A stretch of DNA of 64,000 nt from CAYZWU01 sp964482235 (GTDB lineage Bacteria > Planctomycetota > B15-G4 > CAYZWU01), in the NCBI GenBank assembly GCA_964482235.1, contig CAYZWU010000003.1, forward strand, positions 62,001 to 126,000, in the 5' to 3' direction. The position numbers and the translations under genes were made by a program. The notes beneath the pieces were generated by a model. That model was not told the DNA's origin, did not search any database, and saw nothing but the letters and a program-made list of their open reading frames with translations. Positions 1 to 9,006 of this stretch are shown piece by piece. The number at the start of each line of letters is the position of its first letter. Positions within the stretch are counted from its first letter, which is position 1.

Positions 1-2742
1 CTCCTGCGGATGGTTGTCGAGAAGATCGTGCAGGGCGGAGATCACCTTGTCGGGACGTCCCGTGTCGCGGGCCAGCCTGTGCCGGATCAAGGCGGCGAAG
101 TAGCCCACGCGAGCCGGTCCGGCGCCGCAGAGCCCCTCGAAATCGTACACCATCTGTCCGCACCGCCTGTCGAGCGAGTCGGCGATCTCGGCCAGTCTAT
201 TCTCATCGCCCTCCTTGCCGCTGGAAAGAGCGAGATGAATCTTCACGAGCTGCACGGACGCCTTGATGAACGCGGTATCGTCCGGTGCATACTTCTTCGC
301 GGCACGAAACGCCTTGGCGGCCTCGCGCCTGAGGCCCACATCGAGAGATCTGGTCCCGTTGGAGAAGTGGACGTTGAACAGCCCGGAGCGCACCCTGTAG
401 AGATCGGCGCTGTCCCGGCCGTCTCCCTTCTCGAGCGCCTTCTGGTAATACCGGGCCGCCGCGTCGTAATCGCCCTCGATCTTGTAGATGTCGCCCACGA
501 AGGCGAGATCCTCGAAGGTCCCCTCGTTCTGCTGGAGCAGGAACAGGAGGTGCTCGAGAAGCCGGCGCGAGTCGAAGCTCACCTGGATCGCATCGTCAGT
601 CACGCCGACGGCCACCTCGCCCATGAAGAAGAGATTCCTGAAGCAGTCGAGGATCTCGGCCGTCTGGATCTCCTCAATGATCTTGCCCGTGGCCAGATCG
701 ACGGCCACGATCAGGTCGCTCAGGTTGACGTAGAGCTTGTCCTCGGTCATGGCGCCGCGGCCGATGCAGCTGCTCGCATCGGCCAGGGCGGGCGTGCTCC
801 AGAGCTTGGCACCTGACGTAAGCGAAAGGGCCACGGCGCCGCCCTGCCCTGAGACGATGACCTTGTCCCCCCGGATCCCGGCCAGCCTCCGGTAGCCGGT
901 GCGCCAGATCCTCTCGCGGGGAACCCGCCAGAGGATCTTGCCCGTGTGCCGGTTGAAGGCGACGATGCTGCTCGAATCGAGAGGCGTGGTGACCAGCACG
1001 TCCTTCGAGACGAGGGGCGGCGTGTTGGCCCAGAAGACGGGACGGGGCCGGGGCTCGGTGTAGTGACCGGCCTGGGGAATCGGCATCGATTCGTACTCCG
1101 TGATCCAGCGGATCTCGCCGGCGAGGGCATCGACGGCGGCAACGAATCCCAGGTTGGAGCAGATGTAGAGGGTTCCGCCCTTCTCCGTGATCGGCGTGGC
1201 GGTGAACTCCTTGAAGTCCATGTTGAACATGGTCAGTTCCTGCTGCCCGATCCCCACGGGCGTCTGCCAGACCTTCTCGCCCGTGGCGAGGTCGAGGCAG
1301 AAGAGGAAGATCCGGATCCCCCCCTCGATCTGGTGTCCGTCGCAGTAGACCCTGTCCCCCTTCACCACGGGAGGAGAAGGCAGGCTGAGCAGGCTCTCGA
1401 AGGAGTCCGGATCGGGCGAGGTTCCCCCGAAACGCCAGAGGAGACGGCCGTCCATCTCCGACAGGGCGAAGAGGGACCTCACGGGAATCGGCTTGTTGAT
1501 CACGTCCCTGTAGAGGAGCTTCTTCTTCATCTTCGGCCGGGCGGCCTGGAGGTTGACGAGAACGATGCCGTCCGCCGCCGTGCCGCCGGCGATGAGATTA
1601 TCCGAGATGGTGCCGGCCTGCTTGGCGAAGCCTTTCCGCGTGTATTCGCGCAGGGTGATGATCTCGTTCGATTCGTGCCCCGCTTCGAGAGGACCCTCGT
1701 ACAGCCAGAGAAGCTCGCCCGAGTGGATCGAGTAGGCCCTGGACGACACGCTGTCGTTCATGACCAGGACCTCGCCGGATCGGATCGGAAAGAAGGGAAC
1801 GGAATCGATCTCCGAATCCTTGAAGGGGTGCACCTTGTGCAGCCTCTCGTTGAACGTGCGCGCCATCCAGCTCGTCTTGCTGAAGCCGGCGCCGGGCGAG
1901 AGCTCCATCGGCTGGTTGCGGTGCCCTGCTCCCCCCATGGTGAGCCAGTCGCCGGTCGCAGGGAGATGAAGCGGCGGATTCGCCTCCAGGTCCTTGCCGA
2001 GATCGGGCAGGCTCGCCGAACCCGCCTCGGCAGCGGCGAGATATTCCAGCGCGTCGCCGTCGAGTCCGGCCTGGTCGAGAGCCCGGGCGAGCCTGAGCGT
2101 GACGGTTCCGTCCTCGTCGCCGTTGTAGAGAAGGCTCTTCTTCAGAAAGAAGACGGCCCTGTCGGGATCGCCGCGCTCCAGGCTGATGTCGGCGAGAAAG
2201 ACGTATGCATCGCGCCCCACCCTGGAGCAGGAGAAGGCGGCGGCAACCGACTCCAGCGCCCGGACATCGAGGATGGAGCGGGCCTTCTCCAGCCTGCCGC
2301 GCCCCTTCTCCTCGGCAAAGGCCTCGTAGGTCTCGCGGCCGGGATCGGGAAGCCTGGTCAGGATGAAGCGGGCATATTCCGCCGCACCGATGAAGCGGCA
2401 GCTTCTCGAACCGCCGGGGCTGTCCCGTCCCGAAGGGAAGACCTTCTCGCCACAGGTGGTGATCACGGCGTGCAGCTCGTAGACGGCCTGAAGAAAATCG
2501 CTGGACGCGATGTTCTGCTCCGCCCTCTCGATCTGCCTCCGGGCGTCGGGATCCTCGAGCACGCGGAAGGTCCGGATGATCTGGCGGTCCGGGTTCGGGA
2601 TGTAGGATGGATCGACGGCAAGGTCCCAGCCGTCGAAGTTGCGATCCTGGGCAGGAATTCCCATCGGGGCGGCAGCCAGGAAAAGAAGCACGAGGAGCAG
2701 TTTCGCCCTGACGCTGAAAATCCGCTTCCTCCGCTGTTTCAA
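1..2742 (-). CDS. Secreted TPR/PQQ-type beta-propeller protein, C-terminus cut by window edge
   Basis: The reading frame stays open on the minus strand from a TGA near 2925 to base 1 (914 codons here). It has no ATG before a signal peptide, so I place the start at TTG 2742. That TTG has a GAGG-type ribosome site just upstream and is followed by basic residues and a hydrophobic stretch ending in PAQD. A helical region follows. At about residue 265 comes 'DWLTMGGAGHRNQP', a typical opening of PQQ-like (YVTN/quinoprotein-like) propellers, with blade motifs such as 'VAAVDALAGEIRW' and 'IVAFNRHTGKILW'. From about residue 715 TPR-like helices reappear ('GDYDAAARYYQKALEKGD'). It probably acts in the periplasm or at the cell surface. 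No enzymatic role can be assigned; many such propellers bind no PQQ. It shares its architecture with the protein at 26791-29016. Confidence 0.75.
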   Translation of the reverse strand, partial: MKQRRKRIFSVRAKLLLVLLFLAAAPMGIPAQDRNFDGWDLAVDPSYIPNPDRQIIRTFRVLEDPDARRQIERAEQNIASSDFLQAVYELHAVITTCGEKVFPSGRDSPGGSRSCRFIGAAEYARFILTRLPDPGRETYEAFAEEKGRGRLEKARSILDVRALESVAAAFSCSRVGRDAYVFLADISLERGDPDRAVFFLKKSLLYNGDEDGTVTLRLARALDQAGLDGDALEYLAAAEAGSASLPDLGKDLEANPPLHLPATGDWLTMGGAGHRNQPMELSPGAGFSKTSWMARTFNERLHKVHPFKDSEIDSVPFFPIRSGEVLVMNDSVSSRAYSIHSGELLWLYEGPLEAGHESNEIITLREYTRKGFAKQAGTISDNLIAGGTAADGIVLVNLQAARPKMKKKLLYRDVINKPIPVRSLFALSEMDGRLLWRFGGTSPDPDSFESLLSLPSPPVVKGDRVYCDGHQIEGGIRIFLFCLDLATGEKVWQTPVGIGQQELTMFNMDFKEFTATPITEKGGTLYICSNLGFVAAVDALAGEIRWITEYESMPIPQAGHYTEPRPRPVFWANTPPLVSKDVLVTTPLDSSSIVAFNRHTGKILWRVPRERIWRTGYRRLAGIRGDKVIVSGQGGAVALSLTSGAKLWSTPALADASSCIGRGAMTEDKLYVNLSDLIVAVDLATGKIIEEIQTAEILDCFRNLFFMGEVAVGVTDDAIQVSFDSRRLLEHLLFLLQQNEGTFEDLAFVGDIYKIEGDYDAAARYYQKALEKGDGRDSADLYRVRSGLFNVHFSNGTRSLDVGLRREAAKAFRAAKKYAPDDTAFIKASVQLVKIHLALSSGKEGDENRLAEIADSLDRRCGQMVYDFEGLCGAGPARVGYFAALIRHRLARDTGRPDKVISALHDLLDNHPQE

Positions 2743-3087
2743 TTCCGCCTCGAATCGCGCTGCCGTTGCCTCGGCCTCCGATGAGCGCCTCTGTCTATCT
2801 TTGCCATGGTTGCTGACTGATCCAAAATCGGCCGATTCTCCGCAAGGGTTAGATCCTACGTCCGATCCGGTAACCGGCCGGTGCGGCGCTCCCCAGGTCG
2901 GTCCAGGCCGCGGCGCCGTCTTTACTCATATAATATATACGGCTTATAGCACGAGAGTTGACTGCAAAATCACCGTTTTACATAAATACCCATCGGTAAT
3001 TCACCGGGCAGGTGTATAATCGTATTGCTTCGATTAAAGCCTGACGCAGAACCAGTTATCAAAATCTGAAACAGCCGGAGTTTCTCC
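2743..3087. other. Divergent intergenic region, 345 bp
   Basis: Lies between the left PQQ protein (minus) and the deiminase gene (plus). It is markedly more AT-rich than its surroundings around 2930-3040, as expected for back-to-back promoters. One plus-strand promoter candidate is listed separately. I see no tRNA, riboswitch or conserved repeat. No convincing minus-strand -35/-10 pair was found. Confidence 0.6.
2958..2986 (+). promoter_or_regulatory. Candidate sigma-70 promoter for the deiminase gene
   Basis: TTGACT, a 17-bp spacer, then CATAAA (5/6 and 4/6 matches to consensus). The 5' leader would be about 95 nt. A TATAAT at 3015-3020 lacks a matching -35 and is the alternative. Confidence 0.4.
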
Positions 3088-5912
3088 ATGATGAAAACGT
3101 CCAGACTCCTCCTGCCGATTATCATGGCCCTCTTTCTCTGCCTTGCCGGCCCCCTTGCTGCCCAGGAGGAGAGCTACGGCTCTCCGGGACACGACCACAG
3201 CCTGACCATCGGCCTGACGGCCGAGGAGCATGCGCTTCTCCACACGATCGGCATGAACCACCGCACCACCGCCCCACCGGCGGGGCCGGTCCGCGCCGCA
3301 GCGGAGTGGGACGAATCGATCGGCGTGTTCTGCCTCTGGGACAACGCGGAGCTGATGGACGAGCTCCAGAGGGACAACGATCTCTACATCATCTGCACGC
3401 AGAGCGACAAGAGCTGGTGGCAGAGCTGGCTCAACTCCAACGGGATCCCCCAGACCAACGTGAAGTGGCTCATCGCCAGCACGAACACCTGGTGGGTGCG
3501 GGACTACGGCCCCTGGTTCCTCTGGGACGGCAACGGCGACTTTGGGCTGGTGGACAACATCTACAACAGGCCCCGCCCCCAGGACGACCAGATCCCCCAG
3601 GCCGTGAGCAACGCCTACAACATCCCGCTCTACGCCACGAACCTGACGCACACGGGCGGCAACTACTATGCCGACGGCTACGGAAACGCCTGGTCATCCA
3701 CTCTCGTCTACTCGGAGAACTCCGGCATGAGCCAGGCTCAGGTCGACTCCGCGATGGCGCAGTACCTCGGCATCGATCGTTACATCACCCGGGACCTCAA
3801 GATCGACATCGAGCATATCGACACGTTCGGCAAGCTCGTGGCTCCCGACGTTCTTGTCTGGAGCGATTTTCCCGATGACAAGAACCATAGCGGCTGGTCC
3901 GAGGCGGCGCTCAAGTATTACGAAACCCTCGCCAGCCCGTACGACAGGCCGTACCGGATCCACCGGATGCCTCTCTGGGAACAGAGCTACAGCATGACGG
4001 CCTACATCAACTCGCTCCAGACCGAAAACAAGATCCTCATGGCCAAGTACAACACCTCGCACGACAACGAGGCCGTGGCCGTCTTTCAGGACGCCTGCCC
4101 GGGCTACGACGTGATCAAGATCGCGAACGGCGGCACCTACTGGGGCGACTCGATCCACTGCCGGTCGAGAAACTTCCACCGCGGCGACGGCGTCAGGATC
4201 TACGCATTCCCTCCGGGCGAGACGGAGAACACCTCGAATCCCACATCCGTCCGGGCCCTGGTCTACACGGACAACAGCACGTCCCTCAACGGCTACCCGA
4301 AGATCTACTGGTCGGACACGGGCGGCGCGCCCTTCTCCAGCGTGAACATGCTGCCCACCGGTAATCCCGACGAGTACGAGGGCGACATCCCCGCCCAGCC
4401 GTCCGGCACCACGGTCTCGTTCTACGTCCATGCAGAGGACATGGCGGGGCGCACGCGGACCCATCCCCCCGTTGCGCCGGACGGGCTCCACAGCTTCCTC
4501 GTGCGGACGGACACCACGCCTCCCGAGATCGACCACGACCTGGTCAACGGCGTGGCCGTCGCGGACTGGCCTCCCCTCTTCCAGGCTCGGGTCATCGACA
4601 ACACCTCGCTTCCCGATGTGGTGCTGGAATACTCGATCAACGGAACGCCTCAATCCCCCGTCACCATGTCGCGCGTGACCGGGACCTTCCTCTACGAGGG
4701 GACGCCGGCTGCCGGAGTGTCGGCCGGCGACCTGGTCTCCTATCGCATCACGGCCGTGGACCAGGCCCAGGCCGCGAACACTGCGTCGGTCCCCGTGTCG
4801 GGATGGAACAGCTTCACCGTGACGACACACAACGCCGTCTGCGTGATCGAGCTCGACCAGACGCCCTCCTCGGGCGACGAATGGGTCGATCTCCTGAGCG
4901 GTTTCGGGCTCAGCTGGCACTACACGACGGAATGGCCGTCATCGCTCTCCGATTACGACTGCCTGGTGATCTGCCTCGGCATGAATCCGCACAACACCCA
5001 GCTCTCAAGCGCCGAGGCGAACGAGCTGGCGAGCTTCCTCTCGGCCGGCGGGGCGGCCTACATGGAGGGAGGCAACTGCTTCGCCCAGGACTCGGCGCGG
5101 ACCATCTACAGGTCGTACTTCGGCGTCTCCTCCGCATCGAGCGGCTCATCGCTCACCGGCACGCTGCTCGGCCTCTCGGGCCAGCCGACGGCCGGGATGT
5201 CCTTCACCTACGACGGCGACGTGGCATCGAGCGACCACCTGAATCCATCGGGCACGGCAGACGGGGTGATCTGGCAGAGCGGCAACTACAAGACCGTGAC
5301 CTACAGCACCGGGACCTACTCCACCGTGGGCAGCTCCTTCGAGTTCGCCGGCCTGGTGGACGGCTCCAATCCGAGCCGGGCGAAGAAGCTCTCCGCCATC
5401 TATCTCGACCACATGGGGCTCGGCATCGACCTCGTGGTCCATGGCGAGGCCGTTCTGGGCGGCCAGGTCACCCTCGACCTGAGCGGCCAGTCGGGCGACA
5501 CCTTCACCGCCGCCTACGCCTTCGCGCCGGGCTACACGACCTACGGAAGCGCGGGTGTGATCCTGATCGACATGGGATCGCTTCGCATCCTGACGAACGG
5601 CCAGATTCCGGCCGGCGGCCTCTACACCATGAATGTGAATGTCCCCAACAATCCGGCTCTCAGGGGCATGGAGGTCTACTTCCAGGCTCTCGTGCGGCCT
5701 TCCGGCAGCGGATCGGACTACCTGACGAACCGGGACAGGATCGTNNNNNNNNNNNNNNNNNNNNNNNNNNNNNNNNNNNNNNNNNNNNNNNNNNNNNNNN
5801 NNNNNNNNNNNNNNNNNNNNNNNNNNNNNNNNNNNNNNNNNNNNTCGTGCGGCCTTCCGGCAGCGGATCGGACTACCTGACGAACCGGGACAGGATCGTT
5901 CTCGAGGAGTAA
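3088..5912 (+). CDS. Secreted peptidylarginine deiminase-like protein (PPAD/agmatine deiminase superfamily), multidomain
   Basis: ATG 3088 follows GGAG at 7 nt. Residues 1-26 form a signal peptide ending PLAAQ. Residues about 65-380 are a PAD_porph (PF04371) guanidino-group-modifying domain. The catalytic set is visible: D139 in 'WVRDYGPW', H243 and D245 in 'EHIDTF', C358 in 'SIHCRSRN'. R161 and R163 in 'YNRPRPQDD' sit 22 and 24 residues after D139, as R152/R154 do in Porphyromonas PPAD; agmatine deiminases have a different segment there. The likely reaction is arginine to citrulline plus ammonia on peptides. Ig/FN3-like strands follow, then a Rossmann-like region ('DYDCLVICLGMNPHN'), then a C-terminal beta module. 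The 100-N gap is false: removing one 55-bp overlap copy and the Ns joins 5744 to 5900, giving 889 residues ending RIVLEE. Activity is inferred. Confidence 0.85.
5690..5899. repeat. 55-bp duplicated contig ends flanking the gap
   Basis: Bases 5690-5744 and 5845-5899 are identical over 55 bp, one on each side of the N run. A 55-bp identity ending exactly at the gap is the classic unmerged k-mer overlap of a de Bruijn assembler, not a biological repeat. Collapsing it restores one continuous reading frame. Confidence 0.93.
5745..5844. other. Assembly gap (100 N)
   Basis: Exactly 100 Ns, a placeholder length. Because the flanks overlap by 55 bp, no sequence is probably missing here. Confidence 0.97.
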
Positions 5913-6108
5913 GGGTTCCATCGCAAACCTGGACGACCGGGATTCGGACGAAAAATAGTCGCCGGACCTCGGGAAGAAACCTAAGATAGCCCCATCATCG
6001 ACAGGAAGCGAAGGCGGCGATCCGATCGCTGACGACCGCTCCTTCTTGCCGGCCCGTCGAAAGGGCAATCGTTCTTTCATGGCCCGCTGCCACGAACAGG
6101 AGAAAACG

Positions 6109-7197
6109 ATGTCGAGCAGCTTCGGAACTCTTTTCAAGGTGACGACCTTCGGGGAATCGCACGGCCGGGGCGTGGGTGTCGTTCTGGACGGCTGCCCGCC
6201 GCGCCTTTCACTATCCGAGGAGGATATCCAGCCGCAGCTCGACCGGCGCCGGCCGGGACAGAGCGACCTGGCCACGAAGCGGGATGAGGCGGACAGCGTC
6301 TCGATCCTCGCCGGCGTCGAGGACGGCCTCACCCTGGGGACACCCATCTCTCTGCTCGTCCACAACCGCGACCAGAAACCCGGCGACTACAAGGCGATGC
6401 GGAAGATCCCTCGCCCCTCCCACGCGGACTACACCTACCAGATGAAGTACGGTATCCGCGCCTCGAGCGGCGGAGGTCGCTCCAGCGCGAGGGAGACGAT
6501 CGGGCGCGTGGCTGCCGGCGCCGTGGCGGAAAAGTTCCTTCGCGAGACCTTCGGCATCGAGATCGTGGCCTGGGTCGCCGCAGTCGGAACGGTGGTCATG
6601 CCGCGGATTCCGGTGGAAAGCATCACGCGGCAGGTGGTGGACAAGAGAACGGTTCGCTGTCCCCACGAAGGCGCTGCCAAGGAGATGGAGGAGCTGATCC
6701 GCACGGTCCGCGACGCTTCCGACTCCGTGGGCGGGCTCGTGGCGTGCGTCTGCCGCAACGTGCCTCCGGGCTGGGGCGAGCCCGTCTTCGACAAGCTCGA
6801 GGCGAAGCTGGCCCAGGCGATGCTTTCGATCCCGGCCACACGTGGCTTCGAGATCGGGGCCGGCTTCGGCGGCACGCGGCAGCGCGGCTCGGAGCAGAAC
6901 GACGCCTTCGTGCGGAAAAGCAAGAGACTCGGAACACGATCCAACAACTCGGGCGGCGTGCAGGGCGGCATCTCCAACGGCGAGCCGATCCTCTTCGGCG
7001 CCGCATTCAAGCCGCCGGCCACGATCGGCCTGCCGCAGAAGACCGCTGATTTCAACGGAAAGGACGTTGTTCTCGAGGCGAAGGGGCGGCACGATCCCTG
7101 CGTGCTCCCGCGGGCCGTGCCGATCGTGGAGAGCATGGCGGCTCTCGTTCTGGCCGACATGGCGCTTCGGCAGGAAACGCACCGGCAGCGCTCCTGA
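6109..7197 (+). CDS. aroC: Chorismate synthase
   Basis: Converts 5-enolpyruvylshikimate-3-phosphate to chorismate, the last shikimate-pathway step; needs reduced FMN. The start is ATG 6109, with AGGAG at 6098-6102. An upstream in-frame ATG at 6079 and a TTG at 6046 only add unconserved residues. The N-terminal 'FGTLFKVTTFGESHG', the central 'GIRASSGGGRSSARET' and the 'NNSGGVQGGISNGEPI' region are family signatures. Its 362 residues are normal for the family. It converges on the aroKB/aroA pair, so three of the late pathway genes cluster here in two transcription units. Confidence 0.97.
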   Translation: MSSSFGTLFKVTTFGESHGRGVGVVLDGCPPRLSLSEEDIQPQLDRRRPGQSDLATKRDEADSVSILAGVEDGLTLGTPISLLVHNRDQKPGDYKAMRKIPRPSHADYTYQMKYGIRASSGGGRSSARETIGRVAAGAVAEKFLRETFGIEIVAWVAAVGTVVMPRIPVESITRQVVDKRTVRCPHEGAAKEMEELIRTVRDASDSVGGLVACVCRNVPPGWGEPVFDKLEAKLAQAMLSIPATRGFEIGAGFGGTRQRGSEQNDAFVRKSKRLGTRSNNSGGVQGGISNGEPILFGAAFKPPATIGLPQKTADFNGKDVVLEAKGRHDPCVLPRAVPIVESMAALVLADMALRQETHRQRS

Positions 7198-7292
7198 TAG
7201 AGCCCGATCATCCGCCCGTCATGGACGACGCCTCGACAGGAGACCGCCCTCAAAGTCATTCGGGACGAAAGCGGGTCTTTGGGGGTGGCCGG

Positions 7293-8951
7293 TCAACAGG
7301 AGAGGGCGTCGCGCATCTCGGAATCGGTCACGTCGTCGACTATCTTTGTCCCGCCGATCGCTACGGGGAGCACGAAGCGCACCTTTCCCGACTTCTTCTT
7401 CTTGTCGAGCTGAACGGCCTGGATCATGGAGTTCATGTCGAGATCCGGAGGTTCGACGGGAAGCCCGCAGGCTTCCAGGATCGAGCGGGTCCGTTCGAGT
7501 AGCGTTCGGTCGAAGAGACCCCGGGAGACGGCGATCCTGCCGGCAGCCACGAGGCCGATCGAGACGGCCTCGCCGTGGATCAACCGGCCGTAGCCGGCCA
7601 CCGCCTCGATGGCGTGCCCCAGCGTGTGGCCCAGGTTCAGGATCCTCCGCTCGCCCCTGTCGAAGGGATCGCGTTCCACCACGCCGCCCTTCACGGTGGC
7701 GCACTCCGCCACGCAGCGCTCGAGGAAAGCGACGCTGCGCATGGTCCGCTTCGGTTCGCGGCTCAGCTCCTTCTCCAGGAACTCGAAGAGACCGGGCGAT
7801 CCGAGAACGGCCGTCTTCACCACCTCGGCGAGACCGCCGGCGATCTCCCTCTCCGGGAGGCTGGCCAGGGCGCAGGGATCGCTCACAACCAGGGCGGGCT
7901 GGTGAAAGCTGCCCACCAGGTTCTTGGCGCGCCGGTGGTTGACGGCCGTCTTGCCGCCGATGCTCGAATCGACCTGGGCCAGCAGGGTGGTCGGCACGTG
8001 AACAACGGGGATGCCGCGCATGTAGATCGACGCGGCGAATCCACAGAGATCGCCGGTCACTCCGCCTCCCACGGCGACCACGGCTGCATCCCTCTCGGCT
8101 CCGTGAACGGCAAGCTGATCGATGACCTCGCCGGCCTGCTCGAGGCTTTTGCCATTTTCCCCGTCCTCGACAGCGATCTCCTTCCATGGAATCGACGCCG
8201 CCCGGAAGGAAGCCTCGATTCGATCGAAGAAGAGAGCACGGACATTTTTCGAGAGAAGCAGGTAGTAGCCCGAAGCCGGAACCACGGCCTGGAGCCGTTC
8301 GCCCAGGCGGCACAGGAGACCTCGGCCCGTTTCGATCCTCGTCATGCTGTCGGGCACGCGGACCGGGACGGTTCGAAAGGGCAGGGAAAGGGCTGCCGCG
8401 ATCCTGCAGGCCGCCTCCTGCGGCGTGATCCCACTGGTGTCGATTCTCCTCTCGATCCTGTGGTAGATCGGCCTGCGCTCCTCGAGGAGCTTCTCGATCT
8501 TCTCCCTCTTCCGGGAGCGCCCCTCGCCGCCGTCATCCTGATCGGAGCGAAGCAGAGGCCTCGATGCGTCCGCACCCAGCCGATCGAGAATCGAATCCAC
8601 CGATGCCTCGATCAGAAAGACCTGCCCCTTGCTTGCAAGGGCGGAAAAACCCTTCCTGCCGGCAGGGACGCCGCCGCCCGTGGCCAGCACCAGCCCGGTT
8701 CGCTCGGCCAGCTCGAGACAGACCGCCTCCTCCTGCTCACGGAAATAGGCCTCTCCCTTCTCCTTGAAGATCCGGGCCACGGACAGGCCTTCCCTCTCCT
8801 CCACGATCCGGTCCGTATCCGCGAAATCGAGCCCCACCATGGCGGCCAGGGCGCGGCCCGTTTCCGTTTTCCCTGTCCCCATGAAGCCGGCGATCACCAC
8901 GAGGGGCAGCCGTTCGTCCGGGAGACTCCTGCTCTGCTCACCTTCACTCAC
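7293..8951 (-). CDS. aroKB: Bifunctional shikimate kinase / 3-dehydroquinate synthase
   Basis: An N-terminal shikimate kinase (P-loop 'GFMGTGKT', 'DTDRIVEE', 'LATGGGVPAG') is joined through a short linker to a dehydroquinate synthase. The second domain has NAD-binding 'VVAVGGGVTGDLCGF', 'TLLAQVDSSIGGKT', and metal ligands around 'LNLGHTLGHAIEA' and 'HGEAVSIG'. It therefore carries steps 2 and 5 of the pathway. I choose GTG 8951 because AAAGGG lies upstream and the protein then begins close to the kinase core. ATG 9032 would add 27 unconserved residues, has no ribosome site and would overlap aroA by 26 bp. Both halves look intact. The gene lies directly downstream of aroA and is probably co-transcribed with it. 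Confidence 0.93.
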   Translation of the reverse strand: MSEGEQSRSLPDERLPLVVIAGFMGTGKTETGRALAAMVGLDFADTDRIVEEREGLSVARIFKEKGEAYFREQEEAVCLELAERTGLVLATGGGVPAGRKGFSALASKGQVFLIEASVDSILDRLGADASRPLLRSDQDDGGEGRSRKREKIEKLLEERRPIYHRIERRIDTSGITPQEAACRIAAALSLPFRTVPVRVPDSMTRIETGRGLLCRLGERLQAVVPASGYYLLLSKNVRALFFDRIEASFRAASIPWKEIAVEDGENGKSLEQAGEVIDQLAVHGAERDAAVVAVGGGVTGDLCGFAASIYMRGIPVVHVPTTLLAQVDSSIGGKTAVNHRRAKNLVGSFHQPALVVSDPCALASLPEREIAGGLAEVVKTAVLGSPGLFEFLEKELSREPKRTMRSVAFLERCVAECATVKGGVVERDPFDRGERRILNLGHTLGHAIEAVAGYGRLIHGEAVSIGLVAAGRIAVSRGLFDRTLLERTRSILEACGLPVEPPDLDMNSMIQAVQLDKKKKSGKVRFVLPVAIGGTKIVDDVTDSEMRDALSC

Positions 8952-9006
8952 GTTCGAGCCCTTTCCAGACAAGGGGAATATGCGGCCATCCTTCCGCGAC
9001 GGCCGG

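Noticed and set aside
946..2784. 612-codon open frame on the plus strand
   Set aside because: It mirrors the minus-strand PQQ protein, whose frame has a signal peptide and propeller motifs. The plus-strand translation is Arg/Glu-rich without any motif, a usual antisense shadow in GC-rich DNA.
5690..5899. Biological direct repeat within the deiminase gene
   Set aside because: A 55-bp identity that stops exactly at an exactly 100-N gap, and restores the frame when collapsed, is an assembly overlap.
4803..5912. Alternative frame ending correctly at 5912 across the N-gap
   Set aside because: Only its last residues after the gap are real. The frame switch results from the extra 155 bases of false gap and duplicate sequence, not from a frameshift in the gene.
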